Below are positions 16,829 through 23,317 of a stretch of 64,000 nucleotides of DNA, piece after piece. Position 1 is the first letter of the stretch, and every line of letters begins with the position of its first letter. The notes under the pieces are model-generated. The model did not search any database. It was given only the letters and a program-made list of their open reading frames with translations, and was not told the origin of the DNA. This stretch comes from CAZDDB01 sp963843285 (lineage in GTDB: Bacteria > Acidobacteriota > HRBIN11 > JAKEFK01): NCBI GenBank assembly GCA_963843285.1, contig CAWJJO010000015.1:27488-91487 (forward strand). Reading direction: 5' to 3'. The translations under genes were made by a program, and so were the position numbers.

Positions 16829-17776
16829 GGATTTCAGCGCTTCTAAAAATCGAAGGTTTTCGTCGTGCGTTCCGAGCGTCACACGGATGCCATGTTTCAC
16901 GAGTCGCGTGCGGATGCTGTGTTGCGCGAGCTCCTCGCAAGTTGTCTCCGGGTTGGAGGCCAATAGGAGTATGAAGTTGGTGATCGAGGGAACAAACGGA
17001 ATACCCATTCGGTCTAACTCGGTTTCCATAAATTTCCGTTCCCGCTCGTGTTTTTCTTTGACTGCGCGAATATGATCCGGATCCTCCAGCGCCGCGAGCG
17101 CCGCGGCCTGCGCGACGGAATTGATGTTGTATTGAGAGCGAATGCGATCCAGATGCTGAATGATTTCCTTGCTTGCAACGCCATAACCGATGCGCAATCC
17201 GGCCAATCCGTAAATTTTGGAAAAAGTCCGAAGGAGGATCACGCCATGAGGAAGATCATTCGAGTCTTCCGTAAACTCAAAGTATGCCTGATCGAGCACA
17301 GTTACGATATGTGACGGGAGATCTTTCAAAAACGTCTGTATCTCCCGTTGGGGGAGATGAGTTCCGGTAGGGTTGTTTGGATTTGCTATATAGATGAGAC
17401 GAGTGTTTTCATCGATCGCCAGACGAATCGCTTCCAAATCAAATTTCCAATTCCGTAAGGGAATCTCCCTGCATTTTGCGCCCGTCCATTCCGTCGCCGG
17501 ACGAAACAACACAAATGTGGAATCTGCGGTCACGCTGTTTTGTCCGGGATGCAGATACGCCCGGGTGATGAGCTCGATCAGCTCGGAAGAACCGTTTCCA
17601 AAGATGAACTGATCGGCCGCTACACCAAACCGATCCGACAGTGCATTGCGCAGCTGAGGGTTGTTGTCATCCGGATACAGGTTGATTTCGCTCAGCGTAT
17701 CAGCCGCGGCCCGGACAGCCAGTGGTGAAGGGCCGTAACAGCTTTCGTTGGCATCCATCCTGAGAATGCGTGGCAT
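16823..17776 (-). CDS. hisC: Histidinol-phosphate aminotransferase family
   Basis: 317 aa, a PLP fold-type I aminotransferase. It shows the N-terminal MDANESCYGPSPLA, the cofactor-contacting YIANPNNPTGTHLP, and the Schiff-base lysine in LRTFSKIYGLAGLRIGYG. The ATG at 17776 overlaps the stop of the upstream pseudouridine synthase gene (TGATG), so translation is coupled. It lacks the 20-30 leading residues of many HisC proteins. No other his genes are in the window, so a broader aromatic or HisC-like specificity is possible. The stop codon comes from the adjacent repeat. Confidence 0.85.
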   Translation of the reverse strand: MPRILRMDANESCYGPSPLAVRAAADTLSEINLYPDDNNPQLRNALSDRFGVAADQFIFGNGSSELIELITRAYLHPGQNSVTADSTFVLFRPATEWTGAKCREIPLRNWKFDLEAIRLAIDENTRLIYIANPNNPTGTHLPQREIQTFLKDLPSHIVTVLDQAYFEFTEDSNDLPHGVILLRTFSKIYGLAGLRIGYGVASKEIIQHLDRIRSQYNINSVAQAAALAALEDPDHIRAVKEKHERERKFMETELDRMGIPFVPSITNFILLLASNPETTCEELAQHSIRTRLVKHGIRVTLGTHDENLRFLEALKSL

Positions 17777-18540
17777 CACTTCTTTGTGTTCCGCTTTGTG
17801 GTCTTAGCGGTCTTTGCGGTTGCCTGCTTCCCCCAGGCCAGAAATAACCGGATTTCATGCGGTCTCAAGTAGCGATACTGGCCCGCTTTCAATCCCGGGT
17901 CGCGCAAAGGACCGATCGCAATTCGTGTCAGCCGGATCACCGGATGACCGATCGATTCGAACATTCTTCGAATCTGATTTTGTTTTCCTTCGCGGATGGA
18001 AATCTCGATCCAAGGATTTTTCTGATGTCGTGTGATTCGGATAGCCGCGGGAAGGGTTCGCCGTCCATCCAGTACGATTCCTTTGCGAAGACGTTGCAGT
18101 TTTGCCTCTTCCGGCGCTCCCTTCACCTTTGCAAGATAGACTTTTTCGATCGCGCGGGAAGGATGCTCGATGCTTTGTGCCAGATCGCCGTCGTTTGTAA
18201 GGATCAGCAGGCCTTCGGTGTGATAATCAAGCCGTCCGACCGGGTACAGCCTTACCGGGATATCGTCCACCAGACGGGTGACAGTCGGACGCCCTTCAGG
18301 ATCACGCAGCGAGGTGATGAAGCCGTCCGGTTTGTACAGCAAGACTGCGATGCGCGGTTGTTGCGGCTCGATCCGGCGACCGTCAATTGCGATCTGATCT
18401 TTTTGCGGATCCGCTTTCGATCCCAGCTCGGTGATGACTTTCCCGTTCACGGTCACGTGACCTGATCGGATCAGCTCTTCCGCTTTCCTGCGTGACGTGA
18501 CGCCGGCCTGAGAGATCAATTTTTGTAAACGACTCAGCAT
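17776..18540 (-). CDS. rRNA pseudouridine synthase, RsuA/RluB family
   Basis: 254 aa. The N-terminal S4 RNA-binding domain (LQKLISQAGVTSRRKAEELI) is followed by the catalytic domain with the nucleophile Asp in VGRLDYHTEGLLILTNDGD and the family motif EGKQNQIRRMFESIGHPV. It isomerises a uridine in 16S or 23S rRNA. The last residues (ATAKTAKTTKRNTKK) come from a CTTTGTGG/CTTTGCGG-type intergenic repeat that has been read through, giving a basic low-complexity tail. It is coupled to hisC and lies downstream of scpB on the same strand, a common pairing for scpB. Confidence 0.9.
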   Translation of the reverse strand: MLSRLQKLISQAGVTSRRKAEELIRSGHVTVNGKVITELGSKADPQKDQIAIDGRRIEPQQPRIAVLLYKPDGFITSLRDPEGRPTVTRLVDDIPVRLYPVGRLDYHTEGLLILTNDGDLAQSIEHPSRAIEKVYLAKVKGAPEEAKLQRLRKGIVLDGRRTLPAAIRITRHQKNPWIEISIREGKQNQIRRMFESIGHPVIRLTRIAIGPLRDPGLKAGQYRYLRPHEIRLFLAWGKQATAKTAKTTKRNTKK

Positions 18541-18562
18541 GGGGATTTACTCCCGATAGTCT

Positions 18563-18620
18563 GGAGTGGCGGGCGTCCCTGCCCGCCATTTTCAGGCGGC
18601 CACGGAGGGCCGCTTCTCCA
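18563..18620. repeat. GGCGGGCGTCCCTGCCCGCC palindrome, copy 1
   Basis: GTGGCGGGCGTCCCTGCCCG then CCATTTTC, followed by GGCGGCCACGGAGGGCCGC. It lies between scpB and the pseudouridine synthase gene, inside the presumed operon. Related copies are at 26030-26200 and 32556-32586. Confidence 0.65.
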
Positions 18621-18633
18621 AAATGCGAAAATC

Positions 18634-19269
18634 CTACTCTTCCAGTTCGGGTTCAGCCGGGACCTCTTCCGGAGTTTCTGCCGGTTCGAGTTCCATTTCC
18701 GCCGGTTCGGTAGGATTAAAAATTTCCGGTGAAAGTTTTTCGCCGATCAATTCTTCAAACTCTTCCAGCTGCGGCATTTCCGAAAGATCTTTCAATCCAA
18801 AGTGCACCAGAAACTCACGGGTTGTGCCATACAAAAATGGACGTCCTACAACACGTTTGCGCCCAAGCACCTTGATGAAGTTGCTTTCCAGCAGGGTCTT
18901 GACCGCGCCCGCAGCATTGCAGGAGCGGATCTCCGATATTTCGGGAAGTGTAATCGGCTGTTTGTAAGCAATCACGGCAAGCGTTTCCAGAGCGGAGCGC
19001 GAAAGGCGAATCACAAGCGGTTTGGAAAACAATGCCTGGATCTGAGAATGCCAGCGCGGATTGCTTTGCATTTGATAACCGCCGGCAATTTCGCGCAAAA
19101 CAAATCCTGCCTGGCGGGAATCATAATCCACCTGCATTTCACTCAGAGCTCCTCTCAGATCCTCTTTTGATGCTTCAGAAATTACAGAAGTGAAGTGATC
19201 CAGATTGAGCGGTTCTGTGGCCGTAAATAAGAGGGCTTCCAACAACGATTTCAATTCTATTCTTTCCAT
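18634..19269 (-). CDS. scpB: Segregation and condensation protein B
   Basis: 211 aa. The tandem winged-helix protein is recognised from LKSLLEALLFTATEPLNLDHF at the start, LSRSALETLAVIAYKQPITLPEISEIR in the middle and VVGRPFLYGTTREFLVHFGL near the end. The C-terminus is an acidic Pro/Glu tail. ScpB binds the kleisin ScpA and SMC to compact and separate chromosomes. ScpA, usually directly upstream, is not adjacent here; the upstream neighbour is divergent. Confidence 0.93.
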   Translation of the reverse strand: MERIELKSLLEALLFTATEPLNLDHFTSVISEASKEDLRGALSEMQVDYDSRQAGFVLREIAGGYQMQSNPRWHSQIQALFSKPLVIRLSRSALETLAVIAYKQPITLPEISEIRSCNAAGAVKTLLESNFIKVLGRKRVVGRPFLYGTTREFLVHFGLKDLSEMPQLEEFEELIGEKLSPEIFNPTEPAEMELEPAETPEEVPAEPELEE

Positions 19270-19330
19270 AACGGGTCATTGTATCAAAGCGGGGATTTGA
19301 TGTGCAACGCAGCCGGCCTATATTAGGAGT

Positions 19331-20155
19331 ATGGACGGCGGAACTTACTTCGAAACTTTGATGTTAAAAACCGATGAGGAAGTAAATCTGGCCGAGGCAG
19401 CGCTGCAGATCGCTGCTCTGGAAAACCACGAACTCAATATCAAAACATATCTGGATTTGCTGGATGTCTGGCGGGAAACGATCCGAAACGAATACGGAAG
19501 TCAAACGATACGAGAACAGGTGAAGGGGATCAACGAATTTCTGTTTCAACATCTGCATTTTTGCGGGAATATTGAGAATTATTACGATCCGAAGAACAGT
19601 TTTTTGAATGACGTAATCGACCGCAAGACCGGAATTCCGATTACTCTGTCCGTGTTATATCTCGAGATGGCCTGGGCTCTCGGGCTTCTAGCGTCCGGTA
19701 TTGGCTTCCCAGGACACTTTCTGGTCCGGATTCTTTCCGACGGCCAATCTCTGTATGTCGACCCATTCCACGCCGGACGTACGATGACAGTCGCAGAATG
19801 CCGCGATTTTTGGGAAGACCTCTCGGAGGGAGAAGTTGCGTTTCAAGAAAGTTTCTTAACGACAGTTACCAGGCGACAGATTCTCACCCGGATGTTACGA
19901 AATCTGAAAGGAATCTATCTGGAATCGAAGAACTACAGGAAGTTGATACCCGTCTTGGATATCCTTGTGATCCTTTCTCCCGAGCTACCCGAGGAAATTC
20001 GCGACCGTGGGATTATCCATTATCAACGCAAGGCGTTCAGGCTGGCTCAGCGGGATTTTGAATCGTTCCTTTCTCAAGCGCCGGACGCAGAAGATGCGGA
20101 TGTGATCCGCCAACACCTCGAAGTGCTTCGGGACTACGCAGCAAAACTGAACTGA
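19331..20155 (+). CDS. SirB1-type transglutaminase-like/TPR protein
   Basis: 274 aa. The central domain matches the SirB1/transglutaminase-like family: FLNDVIDRKTGIPITLSVLYLEMAWALGL, GIGFPGHFLVRI and DPFHAG. The C-terminal helices (LIPVLDILVILSPELPEEIRDRG onward) look like TPRs. The canonical catalytic Cys is not obvious, as is common in this family. Function is not established. It is divergent from scpB and 29 nt ahead of the MerR gene. Confidence 0.8.
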   Translation: MDGGTYFETLMLKTDEEVNLAEAALQIAALENHELNIKTYLDLLDVWRETIRNEYGSQTIREQVKGINEFLFQHLHFCGNIENYYDPKNSFLNDVIDRKTGIPITLSVLYLEMAWALGLLASGIGFPGHFLVRILSDGQSLYVDPFHAGRTMTVAECRDFWEDLSEGEVAFQESFLTTVTRRQILTRMLRNLKGIYLESKNYRKLIPVLDILVILSPELPEEIRDRGIIHYQRKAFRLAQRDFESFLSQAPDAEDADVIRQHLEVLRDYAAKLN

Positions 20156-20184
20156 TCGACAATTGGGTTATAATTTTCTCGCCC

Positions 20185-20544
20185 ATGGATTTCAAAGTAC
20201 CCCTGAAGCAAAACTTTAAGATCGGCGAAGTTTGCGAAATGATGGAGGTAGCCACTCATACACTCCGCTACTGGGAGATGGAGTTTGAAGAACTTCGTCC
20301 CGAGAAAAATCCGATGGGTCAGCGGGTGTATACCCCCAGAGATATTGAAATGATCCATGTGATCAAGAGACTTTTGTATGAAGAAGGTTATACGATCGAA
20401 GGCGCGAGAAAACAATTGAAACGGGAGATTGCAAAACTGGATGGCGGACCTTCGATCGATACAAAAGACATCCGCGAGCATCTGGGGAAACTCCGCGCCG
20501 AACTCCGGCAAATCTTGACTTTGTTGGATCGGAATGTTAAATAA
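20185..20544 (+). CDS. MerR-family transcriptional regulator
   Basis: 119 aa. The N-terminal winged helix carries FKIGEVCEMMEVATHTLRYW and RVYTPRDIEMI, followed by a dimerisation helix (RKQLKREIAKLDG) and no effector domain. Small MerR proteins of this kind are often found beside tRNA-Pro or IHF genes. The ligand, if any, is unknown. Confidence 0.88.
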   Translation: MDFKVPLKQNFKIGEVCEMMEVATHTLRYWEMEFEELRPEKNPMGQRVYTPRDIEMIHVIKRLLYEEGYTIEGARKQLKREIAKLDGGPSIDTKDIREHLGKLRAELRQILTLLDRNVK

Positions 20545-20565
20545 CTGATGGACTTTTTTCGTAGT

Positions 20566-20642
20566 CGGGACGTAGCGCAGCCTGGTAGCGCACATGCTTG
20601 GGGTGCATGTGGTCGGAGGTTCAAATCCTCTCGTCCCGACCA
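20566..20642 (+). tRNA. tRNA-Pro (anticodon GGG)
   Basis: 77 nt. Acceptor CGGGACG pairs with CGTCCCG, the D arm is GCGC..GCGC, and the anticodon stem CATGC/GCATG encloses loop TTGGGGT (anticodon GGG). The T arm is GGAGGTTCAAATCCTC. CCA is encoded at the 3' end. Confidence 0.95.
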
Positions 20643-20649
20643 TTCTTTT

Positions 20650-20720
20650 AAGTCTAAAGTCCAAGGTCCAACGTCCAAGGTCAAGTAGGTTGAGACTTTG
20701 GACTTTAGACTTTGGACTTT
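20650..20720. repeat. Inverted AAGTCTAAAGTCCAAGG repeat between the tRNA-Pro genes
   Basis: Direct units of AAAGTCCAAGGTCCAACGTC are followed by their complement GACTTTGGACTTTAGACTTT. The arrangement forms a long hairpin starting 8 nt after the first tRNA and ending just before the second. It could serve as terminator or processing spacer. A sister copy is at 20811-20889. Confidence 0.65.
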
Positions 20721-20726
20721 GTGATG

Positions 20727-20804
<78 letters not shown>

Positions 20805-20810
20805 TTTTTA

Positions 20811-20889
20811 GAAAGTCCAAAGTCCAATGTCCAACGTCAATTTGGCTCGGGCTTTGGACCTTAGACTTTAGACTTTGGACTTTGGACTC
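20811..20889. repeat. Inverted AAAGTCCAAAGTCCAA repeat before acylphosphatase
   Basis: AAAGTCCAAAGTCCAATGTC pairs with GACTTTAGACTTTGGACTTT. It ends 2 nt before the acylphosphatase ATG, so it occupies the place where a Shine-Dalgarno would be expected. Confidence 0.65.
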
Positions 20890-20890
20890 A

Positions 20891-21166
20891 ATGGTCGCGC
20901 GCAGGTACTATGTTTCGGGGGATGTCCAGGGTGTCGGGTTCCGCTATTATGTGCTTCGCGAAGTCCAGCGAATTGGAGACATTCGCGGTTATGTCCGGAA
21001 TTTACGTGATGGACGAGTCGAGGTTTTTGCCGAAGCCGAAGAAAAGCAGATTCAGGATCTGGAAACGGCTCTGCGGAAAGGACCTCGCAGCGGACATGTG
21101 GACCGGTTGGACGTGATTCCGGAATCCACGGGGAATACCTTCCCCGATTTTCGTATTACTTTCTGA
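20891..21166 (+). CDS. acyP: Acylphosphatase
   Basis: 91 aa from ATG 20891. The catalytic loop is SGDVQGVGFRYYVLREVQ, with the family Arg in GVGFRYY, and the catalytic Asn lies in GYVRNLRDGRVEV. It hydrolyses acyl phosphates such as 1,3-bisphosphoglycerate and carbamoyl phosphate in the cytoplasm. The upstream frame runs over the tRNA and is not coding. No ribosome binding site is visible because the palindromic repeat abuts the start. Confidence 0.92.
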   Translation: MVARRYYVSGDVQGVGFRYYVLREVQRIGDIRGYVRNLRDGRVEVFAEAEEKQIQDLETALRKGPRSGHVDRLDVIPESTGNTFPDFRITF

Positions 21167-21181
21167 GTTTCAGGAGGATGT

Positions 21182-21694
21182 GTGGATCTGAAAGCATGGA
21201 TCAGGGACGTTCCTGATTTTCCAAAAGAAGGAATCATATTTAAGGACATTACTACTCTATTAAAGGAACGGGAAGTATTTAAGAACGTAATCGATCTCAT
21301 GGCTGAAAGGTATAGTGCCCGGAAGATAGACCGGATTGTCGCCATTGAGTCGCGTGGTTTCATCTTCGGATCAGCGCTCGCATACCAACTCGGCGTCGGA
21401 TTCGTTCCCGTCCGCAAGCCGAAAAAACTTCCTTCCAAAACCGAAAGGGAAGAATATGCGCTCGAATACGGCACGGATGTACTTGAGATTCATGTGGATG
21501 CCGTGCAACCGGGCGAACAGGTTTTGATTGTAGACGATCTTCTTGCAACCGGCGGTACCGCGGCAGCGTCTGTCCGTCTTGTCGAAAAGTTGAAAGCAGA
21601 TGTTGCGGGTCTTGTTTTCTTGATTGAGCTCACGTTTCTAAACGGACGGGATAAGCTGAAAGGATACGATATCAACACTCTGATCCAGTATTAA
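21182..21694 (+). CDS. apt: Adenine phosphoribosyltransferase
   Basis: 170 aa, starting at GTG 21182 with AGGAGG at 21172-21177. It has the family opening WIRDVPDFPKEGIIFKDIT, GSALAYQLGVGFVPVRKPKKLP, and the PRPP-binding motif VLIVDDLLATGGTAAA. It converts adenine plus PRPP to AMP (purine salvage). It follows acylphosphatase by 15 nt and is probably co-transcribed. Confidence 0.95.
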   Translation: MDLKAWIRDVPDFPKEGIIFKDITTLLKEREVFKNVIDLMAERYSARKIDRIVAIESRGFIFGSALAYQLGVGFVPVRKPKKLPSKTEREEYALEYGTDVLEIHVDAVQPGEQVLIVDDLLATGGTAAASVRLVEKLKADVAGLVFLIELTFLNGRDKLKGYDINTLIQY

Positions 21695-21698
21695 TATT

Positions 21699-21777
21699 GT
21701 GGGGGCGACCCTTGTGGTCGCCCGCTTCGAAAGGTTTTTGACTTTGTGAGGGCGACCACAAGGGTCGCCCCTACAAT
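21699..21777. repeat. GGGGCGACCCTTGTGGTCGCCC inverted repeat
   Basis: GGGGCGACCCTTGTGGTCGC at 21703 is matched by GCGACCACAAGGGTCGCCCC near 21752-21771, and the element ends TACAA. It is similar in style to the 240-bp elements (a TAGGGGC terminus). It separates apt from trmO. Confidence 0.7.
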
Positions 21778-21783
21778 CTAACG

Positions 21784-22239
21784 ATGAACTGGAAACTGAC
21801 CCCTATCGGCTTCATCCGCAGTTCCTACACAGGCCGCGAACAGATTCCCAAAGGTCTTGGCGCGGAGCATAAGGCTGAAGGTGTTCTGGAAATTTTGCCG
21901 GAGTTTGTTGCGGGACTGCAGGACATCGAAGGCTTTTCCCATTTGTTCATCATCTGGATATTCGACAAATCTGAAGAAGTGCATCTCGTCGGCACCCCTC
22001 CCTCCGACGACCGTCCGCACGGAGTCTTTGCCACTCGCTCGCCATATCGCCCCAATCCAATCGGACTGACCGTAGTGGAGCTGGTCCGGCGTGAGGGAAA
22101 CAATCTTCATCTGCGCGGGATCGATATGTTGGACGGCACACCTGTAGTGGACATCAAGCCATATCTTTCGAGTGTGGCGCCCGAACAATTGAAACGCGGC
22201 TGGCTCGCGGAAGCCGAACAGCGCGGGAGGAAGTCTTAA
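21784..22239 (+). CDS. trmO: tRNA (N6-threonylcarbamoyl-A37)-N6-methyltransferase, TrmO/TsaA family
   Basis: 151 aa with the family hallmarks LTPIGFIRSSYTGREQIP, ARHEAEG-like GLGAEHKAEGVLEI, FATRSPYRPNPIGLTVVEL and LDGTPVVDIKPYL. TrmO methylates t6A37 in certain tRNAs using S-adenosylmethionine. It is about 150 aa, so it consists of the beta-barrel UPF0066 domain alone, without the C-terminal extension found in enterobacterial forms. Confidence 0.9.
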   Translation: MNWKLTPIGFIRSSYTGREQIPKGLGAEHKAEGVLEILPEFVAGLQDIEGFSHLFIIWIFDKSEEVHLVGTPPSDDRPHGVFATRSPYRPNPIGLTVVELVRREGNNLHLRGIDMLDGTPVVDIKPYLSSVAPEQLKRGWLAEAEQRGRKS

Positions 22240-22251
22240 CGCCAGGCAGTT

Positions 22252-23082
22252 TTATCGCGACGAGCTAGAGTTATCCACCAATTCTTTTGCGCGCTCTGTC
22301 GCTTTCACGACGGCTTTGATCAAAGTTACCCGCAGCTTCCCTTCTTCCAACTCCAACAATCCGTCGATGGTGCATCCTGCCGGAGTAGTTACCATATCTT
22401 TTAATAAGGCAGGATGGGCTTTCGATTCGAGCACCATCTTTGCAGCGCCATACATGGTTTGAGCAGCAAGCAACGTCGATATGTCTCGTGGAATTCCGAT
22501 TTTCACACCTGCCTCTGCCAGCGATTCAACGACAACATACATGTAAGCCGGACCACTTCCCGATAGTCCGGTCACTCCATCCATGAGTGCTTCCTCCAGG
22601 AATACAGTCTTTCCTACACATTGAAAGATTGCTTCGGCTGTCTTCAGATGCTCCGGCGTTGCATACAGTCCTCCGCAAAGAACTGTCATTCCGGCGTTCA
22701 ACACACAAGGTGTATTCGGCATAGCCCTCACAATCGGGACATTGTTCTGTAAACGTTCCTGAATGAATGACGTTGTTACTGAAGCAGCAACGGTAATGAT
22801 GAGCTGCTGCGGCTGGATTACACCGGCAATCTCCCGGACTACTTGATCCATGTTTTGCGGTTTTACCGCTAGAAGGATCACATCACGACCCTGGACAAGC
22901 TCCACATTGTTTTGCGTAACAGTGATTCCTAGACGCTGCGCAACTCGATCGTTGGAGCCTTCGTGTTTGACGCTTCCTGCAATGTCGCTGCGCAACAAGG
23001 CGCCCTGTGACAGAAGACCGGTCACAAGCGCTTCACCGATTTTGCCAACTCCGATGACAGCTAGTTTTTTGCCTTGTAACAT
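22252..23082 (-). CDS. proC: Pyrroline-5-carboxylate reductase
   Basis: 276 aa. The NAD(P)-binding N-terminus is KLAVIGVGKIGEALVTGLL, followed by VILLAVKPQNM, RAMPNTPCVLNAGMTVL and the C-terminal dimer/active-site region VTGLSGSGPAYMYVV and MVTTPAGCTIDGL. It catalyses the last step of proline synthesis. It converges on trmO with a 12-nt gap. Confidence 0.95.
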   Translation of the reverse strand: MLQGKKLAVIGVGKIGEALVTGLLSQGALLRSDIAGSVKHEGSNDRVAQRLGITVTQNNVELVQGRDVILLAVKPQNMDQVVREIAGVIQPQQLIITVAASVTTSFIQERLQNNVPIVRAMPNTPCVLNAGMTVLCGGLYATPEHLKTAEAIFQCVGKTVFLEEALMDGVTGLSGSGPAYMYVVVESLAEAGVKIGIPRDISTLLAAQTMYGAAKMVLESKAHPALLKDMVTTPAGCTIDGLLELEEGKLRVTLIKAVVKATERAKELVDNSSSSR

Positions 23083-23114
23083 AATTTCCTCACTTTTCTT
23101 GATCTGCGGGCCAG

Positions 23115-23253
23115 AAGCTGTGAAAAAATCGAAGCAAGACGCATGTTTGCGGTTTGTAACGCTGGCCTCCGGCCGGCTCCTCGTCGAGCTCTGCCGGCGA
23201 GACGCCGGCGCTACAAACCGTAAATCAGCCTCGTGCCGATTTTTTCACAGCTT
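23115..23253. repeat. 139-bp MITE-like hairpin element with 17-bp perfect terminal inverted repeats
   Basis: AAGCTGTGAAAAAATCG (23115-23131) is repeated exactly in reverse complement at 23237-23253. Inside lies a second palindrome: GCGGTTTGTAACGC against GCGCTACAAACCG, plus GGCCTCCGGCC and GCCGGCGAGACGCCGGC. The inner part is related to 36062-36148. There is no ORF in it, so it could be a non-autonomous mobile hairpin. Confidence 0.65.
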
Positions 23254-23255
23254 GA

Positions 23256-23312
23256 GAGGCCTGCGACCCCTAATGCAGGCGGGACGCCTGCGCTCGAAGA
23301 CGCCTGTGCTCC
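23256..23312. repeat. GC-rich palindromic repeat (GCAGGCGTCCCGCC family), copy 3
   Basis: GGCCTGCGACCCCTAATGCA then GGCGGGACGCCTGCGCTC and ACGCCTGTGCTCC. It lies directly beside the 139-bp hairpin element, immediately downstream of the kinase/propeller gene's stop. Confidence 0.7.
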
Positions 23313-23317
23313 AATAA